Assembly (NCBI GenBank): GCA_965229785.1
Contig: CBDDJS010000001.1
Location: forward strand, 6,386,001 to 6,450,000
Reading direction: 5' to 3'
Length of the DNA: 64,000 bases
Origin: JAWPMT01 sp965229785
GTDB lineage: Bacteria > Bacteroidota > Bacteroidia > Cytophagales > Cyclobacteriaceae
Shown here piece after piece: positions 17,849 to 25,826 of this stretch. Below the pieces are notes generated by a model. The model saw only the letters and a list, made by a program, of their open reading frames with translations. It was not told the origin of the DNA and did not search any database. The translations under genes and the position numbers were made by a program. Position 1 is the first letter of the stretch. Each line of letters starts with the position of its first letter.

Positions 17849-19168
17849 GTGAAGGACTTTTATCTTGACAAACAAACGTTGAATGACCTTGAGGTCTTCA
17901 AGGACCACAGAGACCCTGCACCTTCTATTTTTAGCCTCTTCAATCACGCAGTAACGCCAGGCGGAAGCTCCAAACTGAAAGAGATCATGATGGAGCCTTA
18001 TTCGGATCTTGAGATTCTAAGAAAGAGGACTGAACTCTTCAATTATCTGATCAAGCACAACCTCCAGTTAGCCTTGCGATCTCACCAAATAGAAGCCATT
18101 GAAAGATACCTGGAACTCAATGTCGCTCTTTTGAAATCAAATTTCCTCGATCGATGGTACAGAACAATCAGCGAATGGTACAATCCAACTAATGAGTATT
18201 ACCTTATCGATACGGGATTAAGACAACTTTTTAACGTGCTGGAAGCCATTCATAAACAGTTTGATTTCAATGATGAAGGAGTGCCCGCTTTATTGCTGGA
18301 AGAAACGAAACAGATCCGGGAACTTCATCCCGTATTAAAAAGATCGCTTCCCGGGAAAATGACCCAGGCTCGTCTTACCAGCAAAATGGATAAGCTCTGT
18401 CGGAAAACTTACTGCGATCGATTATTGAAAATGATTGATGAGATCCATAGTTTGGATGCCTATGTCGGAATTGCCCGGGCATCTGAAATTCACAACTTGA
18501 CCTCTCCTCAATACCTCGAAAACGATATACCTGATTTCCGGTTTAGTCAACTAAGACATCCGCTTCTGGCACAAGCTCAGCCTTATGATTTCAACCTTGG
18601 AGATGATCACAACATGTGCTTCCTGACAGGGCCGAATATGGCTGGAAAATCCACCTTTTTGAAAGCCATTGCGATTGGTATTTATCTTGGACATTTGGGG
18701 TTTCCAGTGCCGGCCGAGTCCGCAGAGATGATTGTATTCCGAGGCATGAGTACAACCATCAATTTGTCTGATAACCTTGGACTAGGGCATAGCCATTATT
18801 TCGCTGAAGTAAACCGTGTTAGGGAGGTAACGGAGCTACTTGAAACCGAACAGCCTTTGTTTATTGTATTTGATGAACTTTTTCGGGGCACGAATGTAAA
18901 GGATGCCCATGAAGCTTCGACAGCCATCATTGGCGCATTTGCGAAACTGCCACAAAGTGCATTTTTGGTCTCTACACACATTGTGGAAGTAGCTGAAGAT
19001 TTGAAAGATGTTCCTTCCATCTTATTCAGTCACTTCGATCTATTGTGGCAAGATGGAAAACCTGTCTATAGCTATCAGATGAAGCCAGGGGTATCTTCTG
19101 AACGACTTGGCATGTACATTCTGGAAGATGCCGGTGTAATGGAAAAGCTACAAAAACTGATTGACTAG
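17849..19168 (+). CDS. Short MutS-family ATPase lacking mismatch-recognition domains
   Basis: The 439-residue protein contains a MutS core/lever-like region (about residues 1-215) and a MutS ATPase domain. Walker A is 'TGPNMAGKST' (Lys267) and Walker B 'FDELFRGTN', with conserved 'STHIVEVAE' further on. It lacks the N-terminal mismatch-binding and connector domains of canonical MutS (about 850 residues) and the Smr domain of MutS2, so ordinary mismatch recognition is unlikely. Similar short forms occur in Bacteroidota and are annotated simply as MutS-related. The start is GTG at 17849. It appears to be a single-gene unit. Confidence 0.85.
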   Translation: MKDFYLDKQTLNDLEVFKDHRDPAPSIFSLFNHAVTPGGSSKLKEIMMEPYSDLEILRKRTELFNYLIKHNLQLALRSHQIEAIERYLELNVALLKSNFLDRWYRTISEWYNPTNEYYLIDTGLRQLFNVLEAIHKQFDFNDEGVPALLLEETKQIRELHPVLKRSLPGKMTQARLTSKMDKLCRKTYCDRLLKMIDEIHSLDAYVGIARASEIHNLTSPQYLENDIPDFRFSQLRHPLLAQAQPYDFNLGDDHNMCFLTGPNMAGKSTFLKAIAIGIYLGHLGFPVPAESAEMIVFRGMSTTINLSDNLGLGHSHYFAEVNRVREVTELLETEQPLFIVFDELFRGTNVKDAHEASTAIIGAFAKLPQSAFLVSTHIVEVAEDLKDVPSILFSHFDLLWQDGKPVYSYQMKPGVSSERLGMYILEDAGVMEKLQKLID

Positions 19169-19262
19169 CCTTGTTTTTTAATGGTTATTGCCTGTAGCCA
19201 TACATTGATCGGTTTAAGGCAAGGTTGTTGCTCTACAGGGTTGTTATTCTGAAAATACCTAA

Positions 19263-20333
19263 ATGAGAACCGGCCTTTACTTACTTTATTACCTAATCAT
19301 GCTGGGAGCGACAACTGGCTGCACAGAGTTAATTTCACTCGATACCTCGGCAACAAATCGCCAGCTCGTTGTGGATGGGTCTGTCAATAACTTAAACGAA
19401 GGGAATTGGGTGCGTTTATCGACTTCCACGCCCGGACTTGAGGCAATAGGTAGTAATACCCTGGGGCAACGGGCAAATGTCAGCCTGATCCATGAAGGGG
19501 AGGTCTTCCCTTACGAAGAAGTTGAGCCGGGAGGTTATTATCTGTCCCCGGAAGTATTTCAGGGCCAGGTAGGGGAAACCTATTCTCTACGAATCGTAAC
19601 GGCCGATAACCGGACCTTTGAATCAGGTCATGTCACCATTCCGGAACCGGTGGAAATCTCAAATTCCAGAGTAGAGTTAAGGGTACTCAATTCCGAAACA
19701 GATCAAGGGGTAGCATCTACCCAGTATTTTCATGATGTTTTCGCCGAATTTGTCAACGCGTCGGAAGGTCAATTTATCAAAATCGAGAACCGAGGTATGG
19801 CAGAAGTATTCGTTGATTACCCATTGACCTTGTGCGGATTGAATGAGAATTTGCCCAGAGGTCCGGCAGCAGGATTACGATGTTGGTCTTTTAGAGATCC
19901 GATTTCAAGGGATATTCAATTGACGACCAATGCGGTCCTTAGCCGTTCCGAAAATTATGAAGCTTTGGGGGTTCGTGTGCCATTCCAATTTCAGGCGAAA
20001 TACGTAACGACTCTGATTGCCAATAACATGTCTGCAGCATCCTTTAATTACTGGGAGAAGATCCGTAGCCAGTTACAAAATGTGGGTGGGCCGTTTGAGC
20101 CTCCCGTATCACCTCTTCCTGGAAATATTCAAGATACGGAAGACCAGGAAGAAGTCGTTTTGGGTTATTTCCACGCTTACGGAACTACTACTATTAATAC
20201 GTGCTTTGATCAGACTGATGTGCCGTTAACAGCGGATATCCCGATTGTCCCGCCACCATGCTTAATCACTTGTGAAGAATTTTGGGCACCAGCCACTTTT
20301 GATGATCCGGAGGGGTTGGAGTTATGTGAGTAG
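19263..20333 (+). CDS. DUF4249 family outer-membrane lipoprotein
   Basis: A lipoprotein signal peptide ends in a lipobox-like 'ATTGC' (Cys20), followed by 'NRQLVVDGSVNNLNEGNWVRLSTS' and repeated beta-rich segments typical of DUF4249. Members usually sit next to a TonB-dependent receptor and are thought to help substrate capture at the cell surface. Here no SusC/TonB receptor gene is adjacent, so this copy is an orphan. The 356-residue length is normal. It converges on kbl across a folded intergenic element. Confidence 0.82.
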   Translation: MRTGLYLLYYLIMLGATTGCTELISLDTSATNRQLVVDGSVNNLNEGNWVRLSTSTPGLEAIGSNTLGQRANVSLIHEGEVFPYEEVEPGGYYLSPEVFQGQVGETYSLRIVTADNRTFESGHVTIPEPVEISNSRVELRVLNSETDQGVASTQYFHDVFAEFVNASEGQFIKIENRGMAEVFVDYPLTLCGLNENLPRGPAAGLRCWSFRDPISRDIQLTTNAVLSRSENYEALGVRVPFQFQAKYVTTLIANNMSAASFNYWEKIRSQLQNVGGPFEPPVSPLPGNIQDTEDQEEVVLGYFHAYGTTTINTCFDQTDVPLTADIPIVPPPCLITCEEFWAPATFDDPEGLELCE

Positions 20334-20359
20334 GCCCGAACGATCTAGTTAGGATATGA

Positions 20360-20512
20360 AAAAACGCCCTCAGCGCGTCATTCCAGAATTTTCAGGCTTA
20401 ACTTTTCTAAAGACTGAAAATTTCAGGAATCTGTAAATACGCGCTGTGAGATTCCCGACAAAATGAGACTCTTTTATTAAACTTAAAGCTCATTTTCGAG
20501 AATGACGTTTTT
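20360..20512. repeat. Nested palindromic element (REP-like or bidirectional terminator)
   Basis: Arms CTCAGCGCGT (20369-20378) and ACGCGCTGTGAG (20439-20450) enclose a second imperfect pair, CCAGAATTTTCAG (20383-20395) and CTGAAAATTTCAGG (20414-20427). A separate hairpin is formed by AAAATGAG (20460-20467) and CTCATTTT (20489-20496). CGTCATTC (20376-20383) can alternatively pair with GAATGACG (20500-20507), closing the whole element. It fills the gap between the convergent DUF4249 and kbl genes. Bidirectional termination and/or a repeated extragenic element is likely, but copy number elsewhere cannot be seen here. Confidence 0.6.
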
Positions 20513-20525
20513 ATCTCGAGTAGAA

Positions 20526-21716
20526 TTATTTCAATACGCCAAGCTCTTTACCTACTTCGGTGAAGGCGGCAATGGCTTTATCCAGATGAGCTTGCTCATG
20601 GACAGCTGAAAGCTGCACCCTGATACGTGCCTGTCCTTTAGGGACAACCGGATAATAAAATCCGATAACGTAGATACCACGCTCTAATAGTTTTGCCGCC
20701 ATGTCCTGAGACAAAACTGCATCATAAAGCATGATTGGTACAATGGCACTGTCACCAGGTTTAATGTCAAAGCCGGCATTGGTCATTTGCTCACGGAAAT
20801 ACTTTGTATTGGCCTCAAGCTTATCTCTGAGTTCTGTGGTTTCGGAAAGCATGTCCAAAACAGCGATAGACGCTCCGGTAATCGATGGCGCCAGGGTATT
20901 AGAGAACAGATAAGGTCGTGATCTTTGTCTGAGGATATCGATGATTTCCTTTTTGCCGGAAGTAAAACCACCACTGGCTCCGCCAAGGGCTTTACCTAAC
21001 GTTCCGGTAATGATATCCACTTTGTCCATAACGCCACGATATTCGTGTACGCCACGTCCGGTTTTTCCGATGAATCCGGTACTGTGACATTCATCTGTCA
21101 TCACGACTGCATCATATTTTTCTGCCAGTTCGCAGATCTTATCCAATTGTGCTATTGTGCCATCCATCGAGAATACCCCATCCGTTACAATGACTTTAAC
21201 CTTGGCAGAGGCTGCTTCCTTTAGTTTAGCTTCCAGATCATCCATGTCATTGTGGGTGTAACGGAATCGCTGTGCTTTACAAAGACGAACGCCATCAATG
21301 ATGGAGGCATGATTCAACGCATCAGAGATAATGGCATCTTCTGGTCCCAAAAGAGGTTCGAAAACTCCGCCATTGGCGTCAAAAGCTGCTGCGTAAAGAA
21401 TGGTATCTTCTGTACCCAGAAACGCTGATATCTTTTGTTCCAATGTTTTGTGCAGGTCCTGCGTACCGCAAATGAATCGCACCGATGACATCCCAAAACC
21501 ATGCGTATCGATTGCGGCTTTGGCCGCCTCAACTACCTTGGGGTGTGAAGAAAGACCCAGGTAATTATTTGCACAGAAGTTGATTACTTCACTGCCATCC
21601 TGAAGCTTGATTACCGCATCCTGTGGAGAAGTGATAATGCGTTCGGTTTTGTATAATCCGGCAGCTTTGATGTCTGCAATTTCCTGATCCAATTTTTGTT
21701 TCAGTGAATCGTACAT
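20526..21716 (-). CDS. kbl: Glycine C-acetyltransferase (2-amino-3-ketobutyrate CoA ligase)
   Basis: This PLP-dependent alpha-oxoamine synthase of 396 residues cleaves 2-amino-3-ketobutyrate with CoA to glycine and acetyl-CoA in threonine degradation. Visible motifs are 'INFCANNYLGLSSHPKV', 'MSSVRFICGTQDLHKTLE', 'DALNHASIIDG', 'DGVFSMDGTIA', 'TDECHSTGFIG' and the Schiff-base lysine in 'TGTLGKALGGASGG'. The length equals that of characterised Kbl, and the FICGTQ motif favours Kbl over BioF. The usual partner threonine dehydrogenase gene is not in the window. A small basic protein gene ends 4 bases upstream. Confidence 0.93.
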   Translation of the reverse strand: MYDSLKQKLDQEIADIKAAGLYKTERIITSPQDAVIKLQDGSEVINFCANNYLGLSSHPKVVEAAKAAIDTHGFGMSSVRFICGTQDLHKTLEQKISAFLGTEDTILYAAAFDANGGVFEPLLGPEDAIISDALNHASIIDGVRLCKAQRFRYTHNDMDDLEAKLKEAASAKVKVIVTDGVFSMDGTIAQLDKICELAEKYDAVVMTDECHSTGFIGKTGRGVHEYRGVMDKVDIITGTLGKALGGASGGFTSGKKEIIDILRQRSRPYLFSNTLAPSITGASIAVLDMLSETTELRDKLEANTKYFREQMTNAGFDIKPGDSAIVPIMLYDAVLSQDMAAKLLERGIYVIGFYYPVVPKGQARIRVQLSAVHEQAHLDKAIAAFTEVGKELGVLK

Positions 21717-21720
21717 TGGG

Positions 21721-21963
21721 TTATTTTTTGGGTTTAGGTAAAATTTTTGGTTTCATCTGAGGTTTGCGTTCAGCCTTTGTTTCCTGTTCTTTCAGTTGAA
21801 ATCTTCTTCTCAGAGGGTTAATCAAAAACAGCTTTTGGGCTGTAAAACTTTCAGGGTGCATTTGCTCAAAAAGAACGCTCCATTCTTGATATTGAGAAGC
21901 TTCAGATTTTTTGAATCTGACTGCATCGATCTTTTTATGGGTTAAGTACTCCTCAAACGTCAT
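21721..21963 (-). CDS. Small basic protein upstream of kbl, function unknown
   Basis: The 80-residue protein begins MTFEEYLTHKKIDAVRFKK and ends in a lysine/proline-rich tail ('KAERKPQMKPKILPKPKK'). It has no signal peptide, membrane helix or catalytic motif. Its stop is four bases from the kbl start, so co-transcription is likely. The basic tail could bind nucleic acid or ribosomes, which is speculation. I do not recognise a family. Confidence 0.65.
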   Translation of the reverse strand: MTFEEYLTHKKIDAVRFKKSEASQYQEWSVLFEQMHPESFTAQKLFLINPLRRRFQLKEQETKAERKPQMKPKILPKPKK

Positions 21964-22016
21964 TGGACCGCAAAATTATGAGTTTCCCGATTTAGAAAAT
22001 GCATGCAAGACATCAT

Positions 22017-22361
22017 TTACAGTTCCAATTCTTTCATTGGATCCCAAAAAGCTTCTTTGAAATTCTGGATTTTGTCTTCTTTGATTTCTATGCCCTCAGC
22101 TTGTAAAGTAGTTTCCATCTCCAGAGGATCACTAAAGAAGTGCTTTCCGGTAAGTAAACCGATCCGATTGACCACCCGATGTGCCGGTATGCCCTGTCCC
22201 TTCGGTGTTTGATTCATGGCCCAGCCTACCATGCGGGCGCTTGATTTTAATCCCAGATAAGCGGCAATGGCTCCGTAGGTGGTTACACGTCCTTCAGGTA
22301 CGAGTTTTACCACTTCGTATACGTCATCGAAAAAAGTAGCTGGTAGTTTTCTTTCACTCAT
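22017..22361 (-). CDS. Alkyltransferase-like (ATL/MGMT-fold) protein without the acceptor cysteine
   Basis: The 114-residue protein has the C-terminal DNA-binding fold of O6-alkylguanine-DNA alkyltransferase: 'VPEGRVTTYGAIAAYLG', 'ARMVGWAMNQTP' and 'IPAHRVVNRIG'. In active enzymes the last motif is PCHR; here Ala60 (GCA codon) replaces the cysteine, so alkyl transfer is not expected. ATL proteins bind O6-alkylguanine and hand it to nucleotide excision repair. The length matches ATLs. It lies 3 bases after the upstream DUF3299-type gene. Confidence 0.9.
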   Translation of the reverse strand: MSERKLPATFFDDVYEVVKLVPEGRVTTYGAIAAYLGLKSSARMVGWAMNQTPKGQGIPAHRVVNRIGLLTGKHFFSDPLEMETTLQAEGIEIKEDKIQNFKEAFWDPMKELEL

Positions 22362-22364
22362 AGT

Positions 22365-22802
22365 TTAGTCCAATAATTCAACCGTGCAATCCTTCACGAT
22401 GTAGTATAAATGCAACGGATCTTCTTCATTTAAGTGCAATGTTCCTTTAACGCGCACCTGTTGATCTTTCAGTGATAAAGGCTCATTGGTGTATACTTCT
22501 ACAACTGTTTCAGGGCCCGCGTTTCCGCAAAAGAAGCAAGATTGGTACGGAAAGCGAGACAGTACAAAATAATCGGATTCCCCCAACCCATTTAATGGAA
22601 TCACGAAACCCTGTAATTCAATTTCTGTTTCATCACGACTTAACAGCACCTCACTGAATACAGGTTTTTCAACCTCCTGTTCCAAAAACTTATCGTAGGC
22701 CCGTACAACCTCAACATCGCTCAGCAACTCCCAACCTTCCAGGGCATTTTCTTTGAAGGGAAGAATCGTCAATAGAAATAAGGTGATCGTGATCACTTTC
22801 AT
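22365..22802 (-). CDS. DUF3299-like exported protein
   Basis: Starting at the ATG at 22802 gives a 145-residue protein with a signal peptide (MKVITITLFLLTILPF). The body resembles an OB-fold ('EIELQGFVIPLNG', 'QQVRVKGTLHL') and contains the family motif 'CFFCGNAGPETVVEV'. An in-frame extension to 22853 would precede the signal peptide and is rejected. The paired cysteines suggest metal or redox chemistry in the periplasm, which is inference. The gene sits directly upstream of the ATL gene on the same strand. Confidence 0.75.
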   Translation of the reverse strand: MKVITITLFLLTILPFKENALEGWELLSDVEVVRAYDKFLEQEVEKPVFSEVLLSRDETEIELQGFVIPLNGLGESDYFVLSRFPYQSCFFCGNAGPETVVEVYTNEPLSLKDQQVRVKGTLHLNEEDPLHLYYIVKDCTVELLD

Positions 22803-22951
22803 TGCATAAAATTTCTGGTGCTCCTCGTCGTTTCTTTTTGTAAAGAAACCCAACTAAAGCTGCAAATATCCGTGTAACCGACAAACCGGTTAGGATTCTT
22901 TAAAGTTCACTAGTTTTACCCGGCTTTCACCAACTGACATAAGTTCTGAAC

Positions 22952-23665
22952 ATGAGCAAAATAATTGAAACAACCGAAATCTCCCGTCGATATGTCATGG
23001 GTAGCGAGACCATCAACGCCCTGGAGTCTATTTCTATCGGTATCGACAAAGGAGAATACGTTGCCTTCATGGGGCCATCAGGGTCAGGTAAGTCCACGCT
23101 GATGAACATTATCGGATGCCTGGATACACCGACATCCGGCACTTATATACTGAACAATAACGATGTGAGTGATCTTACAGAAAATGAACTCGCAGAAATC
23201 AGGAATAAAGAAATTGGCTTTGTGTTCCAGACTTTCAACTTGCTCCCAAGGGCGACTTCTCTGGAGAATGTGGCCTTGCCATTGGTTTATGCCGGATTAA
23301 GCAAGTCAGATCGTGAAGAAAAAGCCATGATGGCACTGGAAGGAGTAGGTTTAGGTGAACGATATAAGCACAAACCAAACGAACTATCCGGTGGGCAGCG
23401 CCAACGGGTGGCCATTGCGCGTGCACTGGTGAACGATCCCAGTATCATCCTGGCCGATGAACCCACGGGTAATCTGGATTCAAAGACATCTTACAGCATC
23501 ATGGACCTGTTCCGTGAATTGCACGAAAAAGGGAATACCATCATCATGGTCACGCATGAAGAGGACATTGCCGAATACTCTCACCGAATAGTGCGACTTA
23601 GGGATGGACTGGTGGAAACCGATCAGATCAACGAAAATGTTCGGCAAACCGTTCCGGTTGCATGA
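22952..23665 (+). CDS. ABC transporter ATP-binding protein (MacB/LolD class)
   Basis: The 237-residue ATPase has Walker A 'GPSGSGKST', Q-loop 'FVFQTFNLLPR', signature 'LSGGQRQR', Walker B 'IILADEPTGNLD' and 'VTHE'. This subfamily energises FtsX-type permeases such as the two in this window, but neither is adjacent. It starts a tight plus-strand cluster, its stop overlapping the next gene start by four bases. A small dyad, TAACCG (22875-22880) and CGGTTA (22887-22892), lies in the divergent upstream region and could be regulatory. Confidence 0.92.
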   Translation: MSKIIETTEISRRYVMGSETINALESISIGIDKGEYVAFMGPSGSGKSTLMNIIGCLDTPTSGTYILNNNDVSDLTENELAEIRNKEIGFVFQTFNLLPRATSLENVALPLVYAGLSKSDREEKAMMALEGVGLGERYKHKPNELSGGQRQRVAIARALVNDPSIILADEPTGNLDSKTSYSIMDLFRELHEKGNTIIMVTHEEDIAEYSHRIVRLRDGLVETDQINENVRQTVPVA

Positions 23666-24219
23666 GTTCTAAAATCTATACGAAAACCGGAGATAAGGGC
23701 AAGACTTCTCTACTCGGCGGAAAAAAAGTAGCAAAATCTGACCTTCGTATTGAAGCGTATGGAAATGTAGATGAGCTCAATTCATTCATCGGTTATCTGC
23801 GGGACCATGACGAAGTAGAAGCCAGAATTGGCAATCAGTTTTATTGGGTGCAAGAGCATTTGTTTTCTATCGGATCACTACTAGCGACCGAATCAGATTT
23901 TTCCGGGTTCGAATTGCCGGGAATCACACAGGCGGAGATCACCCAAATTGAAGTTTGGATCGATAAATACACCGACGAATTGCCACCGTTAAAAAATTTC
24001 ATTTTGCCCGGAGGACATCAAGTCGTCTCTTTGTGCCACCTTTGCAGAACAGTTTGCCGCAGGACTGAACGCAGTATTGAAAGGCTCAGCCAGGAAGAAG
24101 CACTGGATGAGTTGATTCTACCCTTTATGAATCGTCTTTCGGACTATTTTTTCATCATGGCGCGCAAGCTGGGGAAAGATTTGGAAGCCCCGGAAATTCC
24201 CTGGGTGCCTCGAACTTAA
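23662..24219 (+). CDS. Cob(I)yrinic acid a,c-diamide adenosyltransferase, PduO type
   Basis: The 185-residue enzyme transfers the adenosyl group of ATP to cob(I)alamin. The ATP-binding N terminus 'KIYTKTGDKGKTSLLGG', 'AYGNVDELNSFIG' and the late 'CRRTERSIERL' motif are diagnostic of PduO-type enzymes, and the length is typical. No other cobalamin genes are in the window, so it likely serves salvage for B12-dependent enzymes. Its ATG overlaps the ABC ATPase stop as ATGA, and ilvE begins 14 bases later. Confidence 0.93.
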   Translation: MSSKIYTKTGDKGKTSLLGGKKVAKSDLRIEAYGNVDELNSFIGYLRDHDEVEARIGNQFYWVQEHLFSIGSLLATESDFSGFELPGITQAEITQIEVWIDKYTDELPPLKNFILPGGHQVVSLCHLCRTVCRRTERSIERLSQEEALDELILPFMNRLSDYFFIMARKLGKDLEAPEIPWVPRT

Positions 24220-24233
24220 ACGTACTTGGAGCT

Positions 24234-25301
24234 ATGATCGACACACTGGACATTCAAATTAATCGCACCAGCAATTCTCGTATTAACGAAGTAGATCTGG
24301 TCAATCCGGCATTCGGAAAAGTATATAGCGATCACATGTTCATGGCGGACTTCTACGATGGAGACTGGCGTGATCTGAGAATTGTCCCCTATGGCGACCT
24401 GAAGATCAGTCCTGCAAACACTACTTTGCATTATGCTTCTACCATTTTCGAAGGATTAAAAGCACATCGCTCCGAATCGGGTAAGGTACAATTGTTCCGC
24501 CCAAGAGATAACGCACGACGCATGATGGCAAGCGCAGTGAGAATGTGTATGCCAGAAGTTCCGGAAGAGCTATTCATGCAAGGCCTCAATGAGCTCTTGA
24601 AACTGGACAATGCGTGGGTGCCTAATGCTCCGGGAACCTCTCTTTATGTGCGCCCATTTCAATTGGCGATGGATCCCTATGTAGGTATCAGACCCTCAGA
24701 CACTTATTCTTTTATGATCATCACTGGACCGGTTGGCGCTTATTACTCTGAGCCTGTCCGCGTCAAGATAGAGACGAAATTTACAAGAGCCGCAGCCGGT
24801 GGAACTGGATTCGCGAAAACCGGTGGTAACTATGCTGCTGCCCTCTACCCGGCAAAACTAGCTCAGGAGCAGGGCTACCATCAATTGATTTGGACGGATG
24901 CCAAAACCCACGAATACGTGGAAGAATCGGGAACGATGAACCTTATGTTCGTCATTAACGATACACTCGTTACTGCTCCTACCGGAGATACGATTCTAAA
25001 AGGAATAACCCGGGATAGCATTCTGCAACTGGCCAGAGATCGGGGTATGAATGTAGAAGAACGACCGATCAAAGTAACGGAAGTTATTGAAAGCATCGAA
25101 AATGGAAGCCTGCAGGAGGCTTTTGGTGCGGGAACGGCCGCAACGGTTGCTCAGATCAAAGCCATCGGATTCGAGGGAACGGACTATGAATTACCAGAGG
25201 TAGAAACAAGGCAATACTCCAACAGCTTCCTGAAAGATTTGAACGATATCAAATCAGGTGCGAAAGAGGATAGACATGGCTGGATCTACGAAGTTCAATA
25301 A
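24234..25301 (+). CDS. ilvE: Branched-chain amino acid aminotransferase
   Basis: Fold-type IV PLP enzyme of 355 residues that interconverts Leu/Ile/Val and their 2-oxo acids using glutamate/2-oxoglutarate. Motifs include 'LHYASTIFEGLKAHR', 'SLYVRPFQLAMD', the PLP lysine in 'FAKTGGNYAAALYPAK', and 'VEESGTMNLMFV' with 'GITRDSILQLARD'. The sequence is of the longer BCAT type rather than the short E. coli IlvE type. It is third in a plus-strand cluster and is followed 12 bases later by a DUF1801 gene. Confidence 0.94.
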   Translation: MIDTLDIQINRTSNSRINEVDLVNPAFGKVYSDHMFMADFYDGDWRDLRIVPYGDLKISPANTTLHYASTIFEGLKAHRSESGKVQLFRPRDNARRMMASAVRMCMPEVPEELFMQGLNELLKLDNAWVPNAPGTSLYVRPFQLAMDPYVGIRPSDTYSFMIITGPVGAYYSEPVRVKIETKFTRAAAGGTGFAKTGGNYAAALYPAKLAQEQGYHQLIWTDAKTHEYVEESGTMNLMFVINDTLVTAPTGDTILKGITRDSILQLARDRGMNVEERPIKVTEVIESIENGSLQEAFGAGTAATVAQIKAIGFEGTDYELPEVETRQYSNSFLKDLNDIKSGAKEDRHGWIYEVQ

Positions 25302-25313
25302 ATTCGATAGGTC

Positions 25314-25739
25314 ATGGCTGAACTGAAGACAGCACCCAACGATGGCGATGTAGAGGCATTTCTATCTACAGTAGAAGACGAAACCAAGCGTGATGATTGC
25401 TATGCTATTCTGAAGATGATGCAGGAAATCACGGGTGAAGCGCCAAAAATGTGGGGCGGAACCATCGTAGGATTTGGCAGCTATAATTACAAGTATCCCA
25501 CCGGACGAACGGGCACCTGGTTCCTGACCGGTTTTTCCCCCAGAAAACAAAACCTGACTATGTACCTGATGCCAGGAGCAGAATCGCTGGAAGAGCTATT
25601 CGAAGGACTGGGCAAATACAAAATGGGGAAAGGCTGTTTATATGTCAAAAAACTCGAACAGATCGATCAGGATGTATTAAGAAAGCTCATTCAAGGCTCG
25701 GTTGACAAATTGAAGGAACTGTATAAGGAGTATAATTGA
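25314..25739 (+). CDS. DUF1801 family protein
   Basis: The 141-residue soluble protein has the DUF1801 pattern: an N-terminal helical 'DVEAFLSTVEDETKRDDCYAILKMM', then 'MWGGTIVGFGSYNYKYPTGRTGTWFLTGFSPRKQNLTMYLMPG', and a C-terminal 'LYVKKLEQIDQDVLRKLI'. The family is related to YdhG-like proteins of unknown biochemical function. It ends the ATPase-PduO-ilvE cluster and converges on a GNAT gene. Confidence 0.85.
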   Translation: MAELKTAPNDGDVEAFLSTVEDETKRDDCYAILKMMQEITGEAPKMWGGTIVGFGSYNYKYPTGRTGTWFLTGFSPRKQNLTMYLMPGAESLEELFEGLGKYKMGKGCLYVKKLEQIDQDVLRKLIQGSVDKLKELYKEYN

Positions 25740-25761
25740 GTTCCGTTGATCGATGATTTTT

Positions 25762-25785
25762 GAAGTTTGTGTGGACACAAACTTC
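25762..25785. terminator. Strong hairpin between convergent DUF1801 and GNAT genes
   Basis: Perfect 11-base arms GAAGTTTGTGT (25762-25772) and ACACAAACTTC (25775-25785) are separated by two bases. A T-run precedes the hairpin on the plus strand rather than following it, so it is not a standard intrinsic terminator in either direction. Its position between convergent genes still suggests a bidirectional transcript end. Confidence 0.5.
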
Positions 25786-25826
25786 CTCGAAAGATGCAGT
25801 TAGGATCAAGGTATTCATTTCGCCAT

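Noticed and set aside
22875..22892. Small dyad TAACCG/CGGTTA as a definite operator
   Set aside because: Six-base arms are short enough to occur by chance; kept only as a remark in the ATPase entry.
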